Part shown: in pieces, positions 1 to 7,701 of the stretch | Numbering within the stretch: position 1 is the stretch's first letter | Layout: every line of letters starts with the position of its first letter | Assembly: GCA_002474405.1 (NCBI GenBank) | Contig: DLQW01000007.1 | Coordinates: 11,519-27,798, forward strand | Length of the DNA stretch: 16,280 bases | Direction: 5' to 3' | From: Christensenella sp. UBA7597 | GTDB taxonomy: Bacteria; Bacillota; Clostridia; Christensenellales; Borkfalkiaceae | Made by a program: the position numbers and the translations under genes | The notes under the pieces: generated by a model | Told to the model about the DNA's origin: nothing | What the model saw: the letters and a program-made list of their open reading frames with translations, nothing else | Database searches by the model: none

Positions 1-31
1 CCCCTTGCGCCGCCGTTCTATTTTTCGCCAC
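1..31 (-). CDS. Start of a gene cut by the left edge (possible SpoVB/YabM-like flippase)
   Basis: Only the first ten codons are visible, reading (M)AKNRTAAQG from a GTG start at 31. The start is well supported: GGAGGAGG lies 7 nt upstream, one of the strongest Shine-Dalgarno sequences in the window. In Bacillota the gene after mfd (and after spoVT or a foldase) is often a polysaccharide-flippase-like membrane protein of the SpoVB/YabM group. Those proteins commonly begin with a short basic, polar stretch like this one before the first membrane helix. The identity is an inference from position and ten residues and could easily be wrong; the presence of a start codon is the firm part. Confidence 0.5.
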   Translation of the reverse strand, partial: MAKNRTAAQG

Positions 32-61
32 AGTTCCACCTCCTCCAAAAAAACCAAACTC

Positions 62-88
62 AATGCCGCGTAGTTTCAGCGCGGCATT
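62..88 (-). terminator. Hairpin after the small protein gene, possible terminator
   Basis: Arms 62–70 and 80–88 form a 9-bp GC-rich stem (AATGCCGCG / CGCGGCATT) with a 9-nt loop. On the minus strand it is followed by GAGTTTGG and then a run of seven T, so the U-tract is displaced by about 8 nt. It lies between the stop of the 48-residue gene and the Shine-Dalgarno of the gene at the left edge. It may terminate, or it may only attenuate. Confidence 0.5.
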
Positions 89-112
89 TCCCTGTTCAAT
101 ATTCAATTTTCT

Positions 113-259
113 TTACGAATATTCGTACACCAGATTTCCCGACAGCTTCGGCATGGTATACCCCGCGTCCGCAAACGCCCTGCCGTGCAGCTTTCCGTTA
201 TAATCCACTATTTTGTATTCGCCTTTGATGGGACATATATCCCCGCCTCGCAGTATCAT
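113..259 (-). CDS. 48-residue small protein, resembles YjzC-like proteins
   Basis: This short reading frame starts at ATG 259 and stops with TAA at 113. The protein runs MILRGGDICPIKGEYKIVDY, then a Gly- and Ala-containing middle, and ends MPKLSGNLVYEYS. The pattern of Gly-Asp, Cys-Pro, Gly-x-Tyr, Asp-x-x-Gly and a late Met-Pro resembles the small YjzC-like proteins of Bacillota, whose function is unknown. I recognise the layout only, so the family call is tentative. An in-frame TGA sits just upstream, so ATG 259 is the first possible ATG. There is no Shine-Dalgarno; instead TATACT lies 8 nt before the ATG, suggesting a nearly leaderless message. A hairpin follows the stop. The gene sits between the lipoprotein terminator and the next gene with a strong ribosome binding site. 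Confidence 0.55.
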   Translation of the reverse strand: MILRGGDICPIKGEYKIVDYNGKLHGRAFADAGYTMPKLSGNLVYEYS

Positions 260-485
260 TTGTATTCAGTATACCCCGAATGACAAAATTTATACTTTCC
301 TTTCCATCCGTTTTTCTCCCGCAATCCCGCCCCGAAAAACGACGCCGTGTCCGAAAAAAACAATCAAAAGCGGCTCTGCCCCGCCGCCCGACGTTTTCCC
401 GAACCGTCCTCTTCAAAACCGCACGCAAGCCGCCGCCCGCCATTTCAAAAAAACAATCGGAAGCGCCTTGGAACAACGCCCGAAG
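260..485. other. Gap of about 225 nt without a convincing gene
   Basis: Frames across this stretch read as Arg/Pro/Ser-rich shadow peptides on both strands and have no ribosome binding site. On the minus strand a GATTGTTTTTTT motif occurs twice (around 355–366 and 447–458, read as AAAAAAACAATC on plus), about 90 nt apart. I could not pair either with a GC-rich stem. The small gene's promoter should lie at the left end. Only a TATACT at 268–273 is visible, without a proper -35 box. Confidence 0.4.
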
Positions 486-486
486 A

Positions 487-520
487 AAAACGCTTTCCGG
501 AAATTTCCGGAAAGCGTTTT
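487..520 (-). terminator. Terminator after the lipoprotein gene, likely bidirectional
   Basis: Positions 491–516 are a perfect 26-nt palindrome (CGCTTTCCGGAAA and its complement), able to form a 13-bp arm structure. It is flanked by AAAAA at 486–490 and TTTT at 517–520, so each strand has A's before and T's after the stem. On the minus strand the hairpin is followed by TTTTTCTTCG, the form of a Rho-independent terminator. It lies about 20 nt past the lipoprotein stop. Confidence 0.8.
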
Positions 521-541
521 CGATGCAGAATTTTATTTTCG

Positions 542-2719
542 TCAGTTACTGCTGTCCATATCCAGCAAATCCTGATACCGCGCCGTGTACTTGGTTACGG
601 CGTTTTCCGTGTTGTAATCGGCAAGCATTCTTTCCTGCACAATCGTGCTGCTTTCGTCCAGTTTCGATTTCACGGAGTCGTAGAAATATCTCGCGAACGT
701 ATCTTCTTTATATTCGCCGTTTTCCATATTCGCTTCCGAGAAAATCTCATCCGCCGTGCCGTACACGTTGCCCGCTTCGTACACGTAGTTGCAATACATG
801 ATGTGCCAGCCGTAATCGGTAAGGCACACGGTATACGTGCCTACGCCGCCCGCCACGGCTTCCTTCGCCGCATACGCGAATTCTTTCACGAACGTTTCGT
901 CGCACGTGGGCGTTACCGTATAGCCGATATAGCTGTTCAGCATACCGGGGTCGGTGCCGTACGCAAACACAAGCTCGTTCACCGCCGTTACCGCCTTATA
1001 CTGCTTCGATTCCGTATCCGCGAAATACGTTCCGAGGTCAACGCCCGTTCCCACGTCCGCCTTTCCTTTCAGCAGCATGAAATCCTGCCAGTCGAAATCG
1101 TTCTTCGCGTTTGCCGAAGGCGTTCTCTTGTACGTGGCAAGCGCCGTCGCGGGAGTCGTTACCCCCAGCATCGTTTCCAGCACGTTGTTCACGAACGGCA
1201 GAATCGTCTTGTCCTTGTTCACGTTCACGCTCTTGATTTTCCCGTCCGCCGAAGTATCCACGCTGCCGTCGAACGCAATCGAAGAAGCGTAATGCGTCGC
1301 CGTTTCGTAACGCTTCGTGTTGCCCGTGTATTTATTGAAGAAGTACCACTTGCCGTCCTTCTCTTCCGCATAGTTCGAAGCGTCGTCGTTCGAGAACCAG
1401 CCGGTGCGCTGATCTTTGGCGATAATCTTATCCGCCGCCTTCGCGCGCTCCGCGTAGTACGTTTCCATACGCGCCGCCTTTTCCTCGTCCGTCGTCGCCT
1501 TGTCCGCGTCGTTCTTGTAAGCGGAAATGCGCTGCGTATCCGTCGCCGAGAAAGGCAGCAGAATGTTGTACACGTAGCCGTAGCGATATTTTCCTTCCTC
1601 GCTCGCCGCCTTTTCGGGCGCGTAAAGCACGAATTTCGTCGCCGAAAGCGAACCGATGTCCGATTCGAAATCGCTCAGCGATTCGTCGTATTTCTTCTTC
1701 TGCGCGGCAAGTTCTTCTTCATACAGCTTCTTCACCTTATCCGCCGTCAGCGAAGCGCCCGCCTTTTCGTCCACCGCGTCCGAAAACTTCGAAATCATCG
1801 ATTGTTCCAGCTGCGATAAAAGCTCTACGTAAAAATAATCCAGCGTCATGAAATCCGTCGTTTCCGTCGTCTCGCTCGAAATCAGTCCGTTCGAAACAAG
1901 ATTCGTGATAAACTGATTGTACGCGGCGCGGCGCGAATATCTCGTGGAGTTTTTCTGTTTTTCGTATTCCCCGCACGAATCGGGCGTGTTATACCCCGTG
2001 TAAATGTCGTAATTTTCCGTGTAATAATCGTCCTTTTCAGTGTTGATTCCGGTCGGCAGCGTACGCGCGCTGTCCGCACCCGTAATCTCGTCCGAAGACG
2101 TATCGTCCGAAGAACGCATAAACGAAGTTTCCGAAGAATCCAGCGAGGAATTCACGGCTTTCTTCAAAGAGTACACCGCGCGGTCGTATTCGTTGTCGTC
2201 CTCGGCGGCGGTTCCGCCGTCCGTCAGGAAGTATTTCAGCGTTAAAATCTGCGCGCGCTTTTCTTCTTCCACGTCTTTCAGCTCGTCTTTCTGCGCCGCG
2301 ATGTAATCGTTGTACCCCTGCACCGAAAATTCGTCCGTGTCCAGGAAATACGCCATCGAATACTGCACGGTAATTTTCCGCGTCACCAGCGTTTCCACCA
2401 GCTTGTTGAACGTATCTTTGTACGTGGCGCCGTTCTGCACCGAAGAATAGCCGGAAGAAAGAAAAGCCGAAACCAGATCGCGCTTGTAAATTTTGCCGTT
2501 GCTTTCGCCCACCACGTCTTTATACGCGGCATACTTTCCGCCTTCGGCGAAATCTTTTTCTTTCGTGATGTTCACTTCGGCGATCACGCGCGACATATCC
2601 GCTTCGTTGTCCGTTCCTATCAGGGAATCGCACCCCGCGGCAGTCCCCGCAAACGCAAGGCACAAAAGCGCCGCAGCCGTATTTCTCACCGTTTTTCCAA
2701 ATTGTTTTTTAGAGTTCAT
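542..2719 (-). CDS. Lipoprotein with SurA/PpiC-like (parvulin) organisation
   Basis: This 725-residue protein is probably an envelope foldase anchored on the outer face of the membrane. The start at ATG 2719 is chosen because GGAG lies 6 nt upstream and a type II signal peptide follows. That signal has basic residues, a hydrophobic core (AAALLCLAFAGTAAGC) and a lipobox cysteine at residue 30. The frame stays open to 2971, but that extension has no ribosome binding site. A SurA-like N-terminal helical region follows the anchor. At about 378–390 the stretch YGYVYNILLPFS sits where parvulins have their HIL(I/V) strand, and YGWHIMY at about 634–641 resembles the closing YG(Y/W)HI motif. About 240 residues separate the two, more than in a normal PpiC domain, and the usual first-strand histidine is an asparagine. 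Enzymatic activity is therefore doubtful. It has its own promoter and terminator. PrsA-like lipoproteins beside mfd are common in Clostridia. Confidence 0.75.
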   Translation of the reverse strand: MNSKKQFGKTVRNTAAALLCLAFAGTAAGCDSLIGTDNEADMSRVIAEVNITKEKDFAEGGKYAAYKDVVGESNGKIYKRDLVSAFLSSGYSSVQNGATYKDTFNKLVETLVTRKITVQYSMAYFLDTDEFSVQGYNDYIAAQKDELKDVEEEKRAQILTLKYFLTDGGTAAEDDNEYDRAVYSLKKAVNSSLDSSETSFMRSSDDTSSDEITGADSARTLPTGINTEKDDYYTENYDIYTGYNTPDSCGEYEKQKNSTRYSRRAAYNQFITNLVSNGLISSETTETTDFMTLDYFYVELLSQLEQSMISKFSDAVDEKAGASLTADKVKKLYEEELAAQKKKYDESLSDFESDIGSLSATKFVLYAPEKAASEEGKYRYGYVYNILLPFSATDTQRISAYKNDADKATTDEEKAARMETYYAERAKAADKIIAKDQRTGWFSNDDASNYAEEKDGKWYFFNKYTGNTKRYETATHYASSIAFDGSVDTSADGKIKSVNVNKDKTILPFVNNVLETMLGVTTPATALATYKRTPSANAKNDFDWQDFMLLKGKADVGTGVDLGTYFADTESKQYKAVTAVNELVFAYGTDPGMLNSYIGYTVTPTCDETFVKEFAYAAKEAVAGGVGTYTVCLTDYGWHIMYCNYVYEAGNVYGTADEIFSEANMENGEYKEDTFARYFYDSVKSKLDESSTIVQERMLADYNTENAVTKYTARYQDLLDMDSSN

Positions 2720-2813
2720 TTTTTCACTCCGTATGGCGTTGAAACTTCGCCTCCGCTTTTTTCCGCCGTAAAACGCGCGAAAAATCGCAAAGACGTATTT
2801 ATAGTCAGTTTCT

Positions 2814-2842
2814 ATTATAACCTCTTTCGGCGCAAAATGCAA
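2814..2842 (-). promoter_or_regulatory. Sigma-A promoter of the lipoprotein gene
   Basis: On the minus strand TTGCAT (2837–2842) and a perfect TATAAT (2814–2819) are separated by exactly 17 nt. Transcription would start near 2807, giving a leader of about 88 nt before ATG 2719. It sits in the 232-nt gap after mfd, so the lipoprotein can be expressed independently of mfd. Confidence 0.85.
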
Positions 2843-2951
2843 CCGTTTTTTAATAAAATTTCGTTGCAATCGGATGAAAATCACGTAAAATTCCCGATTT
2901 TTTTCCGTCCCGCCCGCTCCGCCGCGGCGGCAACGCCCCGTTTTTTCTCCG

Positions 2952-5900
2952 TCAGCCGCCCTGCGAAGCAAATTTCAGAAATTTCGTCATCTCCGCCATT
3001 ACTTCCACCGGCTGCCCCGCAATCGCGAATTCTATCACGGGCGCCACCGACATGTTCAGTCTGATTCTTCCCGCGTATTTTTCCATCGCCGCCTGCACGC
3101 CCGGCGCGCCCAGCTTTTCCATACCCGAAAATTCCAGCGAACCGAACTTTTTCGCCGCGCAGATTTTTTTCACGCCCAGCCGCGAAGCGTACGCCTTCAT
3201 CGCCGCAATCACCAGAAGGTTCACCACCGCCGCGGGCGGGTCGCCGTACACTTCTTTCAGCGAAGAATACACGCGCTTGTAATCGGCAACCGAACGTATC
3301 TCCGCAATCTGCTTGTACGTATCCAGCCTGCCCGCCGAAGATTCCACGTATTTTTCGGGAATATACGCGTCCGTGCGCACGTCCAGCTCCACTTCCTCTT
3401 CCGTCTCGCCCGTCAGTTCCTCTTTTAAAAGTTTCGCGTACAGCTCGTAGCCCACTTTATCCATATGCCCGTGCTGCTCCGCGCCCAGCACGTTCCCCGC
3501 GCCGCGGATTTCCAGATCCCGCATCGCCAGCTTGTAGCCGCTGCCCAGCTCGGTAAACTGCATAATGGCTTTCAGCCGCTCGGCGGCGTTCTCCGTCATC
3601 ACCCGCTCCGCCTTATATGTAAAGTACGCGTGCGCAAGGCGCGAGCCGCGCCCCACTCTCCCCCGCAGCTGATACAGCTGCGAAATGCCCAGCCGTTCGG
3701 AATCGATGACGATCAGCGTGTTCGCGTTCGGCAGGTCGATGCCGTTTTCGATAATCGTGGTGGTAACAAGCACGTTGCTTTTGCCGGAATAAAAATCGTA
3801 CACGTTGTTTTCCAGCACGGTCTTGTCCATTCTCCCGTGCGCCACCGAAATTCTCGCTTCGGGCACGATCGCCGCCACTTTCGCCGCAAACGTATAAATA
3901 CTTTCCACGCGGTTGTACAAAATAAACACCTGCCCGTCCCGCGATAATTCCCGTATGCACGCGTCGCGGATCAGCGTTTCCGTCTCTTCCGCCACATACG
4001 TCTGTACCGGAAGTCGCTCTCGCGGCGCCGTGCGTATCGTCGAAATGTCCCGTATTCCGGTCAGAGACATATGCAGCGTTCTCGGAATGGGCGTCGCCGT
4101 CATCGTCAGGCAGTCGATATTGTTGCGCAGATGTTTGATTTTTTCCTTGTGCTCCACGCCGAATCGCTGTTCCTCGTCCAGAATCAGCAGCCCCAGATCT
4201 TTGAATTTCACGTCCGCCGACAACAGTCTGTGCGTACCTATCACGAAGTCTATGGAACCGTCCGCCAGCCCGTCCAGCGTGGCTTTCGTTTCTTTCGGCG
4301 TAGCGAAACGGTTGAGCACGGCGATTTTCACCCCGAACGGTTCGAAGCGTTTCAGCGCGGTATCGTAATGCTGATTGCAAAGCACCGTGCCGGGGCACAT
4401 CAGCGCCGCCTGTTTGCCGCCCAGTATGCACAGATACGCCGCGCGGAACGCCACTTCGGTTTTTCCGAATCCCACGTCGCCGCACAGCAGACGGTCCATC
4501 ACCTTTCCGCTGCACATATCCGCCTTGATTTCCGCCACGCTGTCCGCCTGGTCGGGCGTCAGCTCGTAGGGAAAAGCCTCTTCGAATTCGCTCATGAACG
4601 CCTGATTTTCGGGGAACGCATAGCCGCGGTTTTCCGCGCGCGCCGCATACAGCGCTTTCAGGTCGAACGCCATTTTCTTGATGGAGGCTTTCACGCGCGC
4701 CTTCACCCGTTCGAATTCCGCCCCGCCTATCTTGCTCAGCGGCGGTTTGTCCCCGCCCACGTATTTCGAAAGCGAGTCCATATTCTCCACGGGCACGTAC
4801 AGCGTGTCGCCGTCCTTGTATTCGAGGGCGACGTATTCTTTCGTGCCGTCGGTCGTCTCTATCTTTTTCGTGCCGATCACGCGCCCCACGCCATGCGTTT
4901 CGTGCACCGCGTAGTCGCCCACTTCGGGCGCCGTAAACAAATCGCCGCGGCGGCGCTTCACCCGCTTCTGCTCCACGGGCTTCGTGTACAAATCGCCCGT
5001 GCCTATCGCCACAAACTTCGCCTCGTGCAGAATAAAGCCTTTATCCAGCGTCTCGCTCGTCAGCCCCACCGCGTGCAGCGCGTCGAAATCGGCGGTCGGC
5101 TCCGTGGGTACGTACGCGTCCGAAAGCGTTTCGCTCATCTTCGCCAGCCGGTTTTCGTTCCCGCAGAACAGCACCGCGCGATACCCGCCTTTCAGCCAGT
5201 TTTTCAAATCGGTGATCAGCTGCGGCGCCGCGTTCAGATACCGGCTTACGGGCGTTACGCGGAAATTGAAAATTTTCAACGGCGTAAAGAAAAACGGATT
5301 TCCCGTAAACGTCTGCACCGCCGCGAGACGGAATTTTTTCAGCCCGTCGTAAAACGCCTGCTTTTCCATCAGCTGCCCGTGCGAAAAGCTTAAAACTTCC
5401 CCGCCCGCTTTCAGTCGGGAAAACCTCTCTTCGAACTCCTTGTAAATCGCCTCGCACTTATCCCGCAGCGTCTTGCTTTCGTCAAACACGATCACCGCGT
5501 TTCCGGGCAGCAAATCGAATATCGAACCGCTGTTTCCAAGCAGCGGCAACAAAAATTCCTCGGCGGAAAGCGCTTCGTCGCCGCGCGTTTTCCCGTCCTC
5601 TTCCGCCTGCTCCAGTCCCGAAAGCAGTTCCGAAACAATCGTGTTCGCCCGCACGTAACTCTCGCGCGTCGTAAACTCCGCCAGACTTTCCCGCAGCACC
5701 TCTTTCACGCCCGCGATTTCGTCTTTTGCGATAAAGCAATCGGCGGCGGGCAGAATCGTCAGACGGGTTTTCGGCTCCAGCCGATTGCCCGTTTCCATAT
5801 CGTACGGCTTGATTTTTTCCACTTCGTCGCCGAAGAAATCCACACGCACCGGATTCTCTTCGCCCACGGGAAAAATGTCTAAAATATCGCCGCGCAGCGC

Positions 5901-6392
5901 GTACGCGCCCTTGCTTTCCACCTCGGAAACGCGCGTGTAGCCCATATTCGCAAGCCGCGAAGTCAACGACGAAAAATCCGCCTCTTTCCCCTCTTCCAGC
6001 ACCAGAACGGGCAGTTTTTTCGGGAACAGCTGCAACAGCGCGTCAATCTCCGCCGCCACAACGCGGCAGCCGTTTTTCAGCGCGTATTCGCCCTCGATCC
6101 GCCGGAACATCGCGTCTTTCGAAAGCGCTTTGCGGTAGGAAAGCACCTCGTCTTTCGCCGTAATCACCGCGGCTTTCTCCCCGGACAAAACGGAAATGTT
6201 TTCCGCCGCCGCGCGCGCGGAAACGGCGTCCGCCGTAACGTATAAAACGGGCAAGCCGATGACGGAAGCCAGCAGATATTTCACCGCCGAAGAAACGCCG
6301 AAAGCCGCCGCGGGCGTACCGCGACGGACTTCTTCCGTAAATCTCTCGTAATCGCCGCCGATTTTGGCGGCATTGAAAAATCCCTGTTTCAA
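2952..6392 (-). CDS. mfd: Transcription-repair coupling factor Mfd
   Basis: Mfd is an ATP-dependent DNA translocase that removes RNA polymerase stalled at DNA damage and recruits UvrA. The 1146 residues match the family's usual size. In order: a UvrB-homology N-terminus, a CarD-like RNA-polymerase-interaction domain at about 480–550 (GDYAVHETHGVGRV), and the helicase core. The core has Walker A GDVGFGKT at about 636–645, the DEEQ box (ILDEEQRFG) near 737, TATPIPRTLHMSL after it, and the late helicase motif RGRVGRGSR near 905. A C-terminal UvrA-binding D7 region follows. The start is TTG at 6392: AGGAAGAG lies 7 nt upstream, and the nearest ATG (6373) is out of frame. A repeat-filled gap of about 600 nt separates it from pth, with which it is often adjacent. 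I see no convincing promoter in that gap. Confidence 0.98.
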   Translation of the reverse strand: MKQGFFNAAKIGGDYERFTEEVRRGTPAAAFGVSSAVKYLLASVIGLPVLYVTADAVSARAAAENISVLSGEKAAVITAKDEVLSYRKALSKDAMFRRIEGEYALKNGCRVVAAEIDALLQLFPKKLPVLVLEEGKEADFSSLTSRLANMGYTRVSEVESKGAYALRGDILDIFPVGEENPVRVDFFGDEVEKIKPYDMETGNRLEPKTRLTILPAADCFIAKDEIAGVKEVLRESLAEFTTRESYVRANTIVSELLSGLEQAEEDGKTRGDEALSAEEFLLPLLGNSGSIFDLLPGNAVIVFDESKTLRDKCEAIYKEFEERFSRLKAGGEVLSFSHGQLMEKQAFYDGLKKFRLAAVQTFTGNPFFFTPLKIFNFRVTPVSRYLNAAPQLITDLKNWLKGGYRAVLFCGNENRLAKMSETLSDAYVPTEPTADFDALHAVGLTSETLDKGFILHEAKFVAIGTGDLYTKPVEQKRVKRRRGDLFTAPEVGDYAVHETHGVGRVIGTKKIETTDGTKEYVALEYKDGDTLYVPVENMDSLSKYVGGDKPPLSKIGGAEFERVKARVKASIKKMAFDLKALYAARAENRGYAFPENQAFMSEFEEAFPYELTPDQADSVAEIKADMCSGKVMDRLLCGDVGFGKTEVAFRAAYLCILGGKQAALMCPGTVLCNQHYDTALKRFEPFGVKIAVLNRFATPKETKATLDGLADGSIDFVIGTHRLLSADVKFKDLGLLILDEEQRFGVEHKEKIKHLRNNIDCLTMTATPIPRTLHMSLTGIRDISTIRTAPRERLPVQTYVAEETETLIRDACIRELSRDGQVFILYNRVESIYTFAAKVAAIVPEARISVAHGRMDKTVLENNVYDFYSGKSNVLVTTTIIENGIDLPNANTLIVIDSERLGISQLYQLRGRVGRGSRLAHAYFTYKAERVMTENAAERLKAIMQFTELGSGYKLAMRDLEIRGAGNVLGAEQHGHMDKVGYELYAKLLKEELTGETEEEVELDVRTDAYIPEKYVESSAGRLDTYKQIAEIRSVADYKRVYSSLKEVYGDPPAAVVNLLVIAAMKAYASRLGVKKICAAKKFGSLEFSGMEKLGAPGVQAAMEKYAGRIRLNMSVAPVIEFAIAGQPVEVMAEMTKFLKFASQGG

Positions 6393-6434
6393 TCTTTTAC
6401 TCTTCCTATATTTTACAGGTTTGCTTTTAATGTG

Positions 6435-6495
6435 TTTTTCGGCAAAAATTGTCAGCCTTAATTCCGACTTCCCTTCCGGCAGGCTTCGCCTGTTT
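6435..6495. repeat. Diverged left end of the TTCCCC repeat module
   Basis: The stretch TTTTTCGGCAAAAAT at 6435–6449, followed by TGTCAGCC, recurs at 6791–6813 as the same 15 nt followed by GTTCAGCC. In both places a CTTCCC box follows. Here the box is followed by CAGGC-TTC-GCCTG, a 5-bp hairpin around 6480–6492. This is probably an eroded copy of the element at 6791, lying close upstream of mfd. Confidence 0.6.
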
Positions 6496-6550
6496 CATAA
6501 CGGATTGTTACAAACCGATTCAAATTTTATTTATTGCCTTTTTTATATCC

Positions 6551-6616
6551 CTTGCTTTCCCCTTCGGGTTTAGCCTTGTCGAGTTGCCGCTTGAAGGCAA
6601 TCTCGGCAAGTAGAGA
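6551..6616. repeat. Hairpin repeat, copy 1 of 3
   Basis: The unit begins CTTGCTTTCCCCTTCGGG and contains a long hairpin at 6575–6610. The 5' arm is CTTGTCGAGTTGCC, the 7-nt loop is GCTTGAA, and the 3' arm is GGCAATCTCGGCAAG with one bulged T. It ends AAGTAGAG. A second copy starts 82 nt later in the same orientation, and a third lies at 10402. No protein-coding signal overlaps it. Confidence 0.85.
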
Positions 6617-6632
6617 GCACGAAACGACAAAT

Positions 6633-6698
6633 CTTGCTTTCCCCTTCGGGCTTAACCTTGCCGGGTTGCCGCTTCAAGGCAATCCCGGCAAGTAAAGT
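6633..6698. repeat. Hairpin repeat, copy 2 of 3
   Basis: This is a tandem partner of the unit at 6551. The hairpin at 6657–6692 has 5' arm CTTGCCGGGTTGCC, loop GCTTCAA, and 3' arm GGCAATCCCGGCAAG with the same bulged T. Compared with copy 1, an A–T pair became G–C (CGAG/CTCG to CGGG/CCCG) and a G·T wobble became G–C, so pairing is preserved. Confidence 0.85.
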
Positions 6699-6737
6699 GG
6701 CGAGCCTTTGCGAGCCGATAGAGGTCAAATTAAATTC

Positions 6738-6762
6738 AGCCTTACGTCAAGGCTTCCCCTTG
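6738..6762. repeat. Truncated TTCCCC module with a small hairpin
   Basis: The 17-nt string GTCAAGGCTTCCCCTTG (6746–6762) is identical to 10267–10283 at the edge of the other cluster. The copy stops there and is not followed by the GGGGAGGC arm. Its left part forms AGCCTT-ACGTC-AAGGCT, a 6-bp hairpin at 6738–6754. Confidence 0.65.
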
Positions 6763-6790
6763 CCTGAAAAAAAATTCAGTGAACTTCATT

Positions 6791-6872
6791 TTTTTCGGCA
6801 AAAATGTTCAGCCGCTTCGCGGCTTCCCCTTGGGGGGAGGCTCTGCCCGTTAGGGCGGTGGTGAGGGGCGTA
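6791..6872. repeat. TTCCCC repeat module, full copy A
   Basis: After the TTTTTCGGCAAAAAT left end comes GCCGC-TTC-GCGGC. Stem 1 follows, GCTTCCCC (6822–6829) pairing with GGGGAGGC (6834–6841) around a TTGG loop. Stem 2 is CTGCCC-GTTA-GGGCGG (6843–6858), and the unit closes with TGGTGAGGGGC. The 10267 copy has identical flanks but a different stem 2. Near the end, GGGC-GTA-GCCC followed by ATTTTTG (from about 6865) is terminator-like on the plus strand, but no plus-strand gene needs it. Confidence 0.8.
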
Positions 6873-6878
6873 GCCCAT

Positions 6879-6929
6879 TTTTGATTGAAATTTTCCACTG
6901 GAAATTTTTCAAACAAAGGGGCAGTTACA
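6879..6929. repeat. AT-rich hairpin repeat, copy 1
   Basis: TTTTTGATTGAAATTTTCCA pairs imperfectly with TGGAAATTTTTCAAACAAA, and the unit ends AAAGGGGCAGTTAC. The right arm and tail match 10507–10530 almost exactly. The left arm has drifted from TTTGTTTGAAAAATT. The following bases (ATTATCGTATAAAG) also resemble those after the first GGGGCAGTTAC in the other cluster (10315–10339), so the modules travel in combinations. Confidence 0.7.
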
Positions 6930-6998
6930 TTATCGTATAAAGCCTTATAAAAAGCCCCCAAGCGCGCCCCAGCCGAGGTCTTTCCTCTATCCTCACGC

Positions 6999-7562
6999 TT
7001 ATCCGTTAAACTTATTCATCACGTCCTCAATCTTCGTACCGCCCGCAAACGCAATCGCCGCGTCCGCCGCCCTGCCGCACGCTTCCGCAAACAAATCGTA
7101 ATCGTCCTTGCGGATTTCCGAAAGCACGTAATCGATGATGGGGATATTCACCGCCGCGTCGCGGATGCCTATCCTGATCCGCGGAAAGTTCGTCCAGCCC
7201 GTCTCGCCGATCACCGAGCGCATCCCGTTGTGCGTGCCCGCGCTTCCTTCGGGGCGGATGCGGATTTTCCCTTTCGGCAAATCGTAATCGTCGTAAATCA
7301 CGGCAACGTGTTCGGGCGGCACCTTGTATTTTGCCGCCAGCTGCTTCACCGCGCGCCCGGAATTATTCATATACGTAACGGGGCGGGCGATAATCACCTT
7401 TTCGCCGCCGATAAACGCCTCGGCAACCGAAGCTTCGCACTCCTTCTTTTTAAATTTCACGCCCAACTTTTCCGCCGCGTCTCCCGCCGCGATAAAGCCC
7501 ATGTTATGAAACGTCTTTTCGTATTTCTTTTCGGGATTTCCCAGCCCCACTATCAGATACAT
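6999..7562 (-). CDS. pth: Peptidyl-tRNA hydrolase
   Basis: Pth cleaves the ester bond of peptidyl-tRNAs that drop off ribosomes, recycling tRNA in the cytoplasm. The 187 residues match the family length. Family residues are all visible: the opening LIVGLGNP with Asn9, the catalytic base His19 in FHNMGF, Asn66/67 in YMNNSG, Asp91 in VIYDDYDLPKG, and Asn112 in GTHNGMRS. The start ATG 7562 has GGAGAAAG about 8–10 nt upstream. It lies 139 nt after prs. In Bacillus ctc sits between prs and pth; it is absent here. A GC-rich hairpin lies in that gap and I found no clear promoter there, so pth may be read through from prs. Confidence 0.98.
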   Translation of the reverse strand: MYLIVGLGNPEKKYEKTFHNMGFIAAGDAAEKLGVKFKKKECEASVAEAFIGGEKVIIARPVTYMNNSGRAVKQLAAKYKVPPEHVAVIYDDYDLPKGKIRIRPEGSAGTHNGMRSVIGETGWTNFPRIRIGIRDAAVNIPIIDYVLSEIRKDDYDLFAEACGRAADAAIAFAGGTKIEDVMNKFNG

Positions 7563-7612
7563 CGTTTTTCTTTCTCCAACGCTTCAAAGAAAACAACCGC
7601 CGCCCCCGGTAT

Positions 7613-7631
7613 GCGCGCCCGGACGGCGCGC
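7613..7631 (-). other. GC-rich hairpin between prs and pth
   Basis: Seven-base arms GCGCGCC and GGCGCGC (7613–7619 and 7625–7631) enclose a 5-nt loop. On the minus strand about 16 nt separate the stem from the TTGTTTTCTTTG stretch, too far for a standard terminator. It may slow readthrough, stabilise the prs message end, or be incidental. Confidence 0.45.
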
Positions 7632-7701
7632 AGATAAAAGACGGCGACGGCGTATTCTCTTTCGTTTTACAGCCGGATAAAAACCGAACGTTCTTATCCT
7701 C

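Noticed and set aside
347..1819. Long plus-strand frame (490 residues) opposite the lipoprotein
   Set aside because: Arg/Val/His-rich shadow of the high-GC lipoprotein gene, with no start signals. The lipoprotein has a promoter, ribosome binding site, lipobox and terminator.
2919..2937. CCGCCGCGGCGG palindrome after mfd as a terminator
   Set aside because: No T-run follows on the minus strand, and GC-rich palindromes of this size are expected by chance in this composition.
2720..2971. 84-residue N-terminal extension of the lipoprotein
   Set aside because: It contains the promoter and overlaps the end of mfd. The signal peptide and Shine-Dalgarno place the start at 2719.
4071..5393. Long plus-strand frame (440 residues) opposite mfd
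   Set aside because: Arg/His/Gln-rich composition typical of an antisense shadow; mfd motifs on the other strand are complete.
6393..6560. Promoter for mfd in the repeat-filled gap
   Set aside because: Only weak pairs such as TTGAAT-N18-TATGAA were found; none is good enough to list.
6551..6698. Tandem repeats considered as a CRISPR array
   Set aside because: There are only two units with imperfect copies, the hairpin fills the unit, and there are no regular unique spacers or cas genes.
6776..6961. Minus-strand 61-residue frame sharing SPQGEAAKRL with the frame above
   Set aside because: It is the same repeat-derived artefact, lying entirely inside the repeat cluster.
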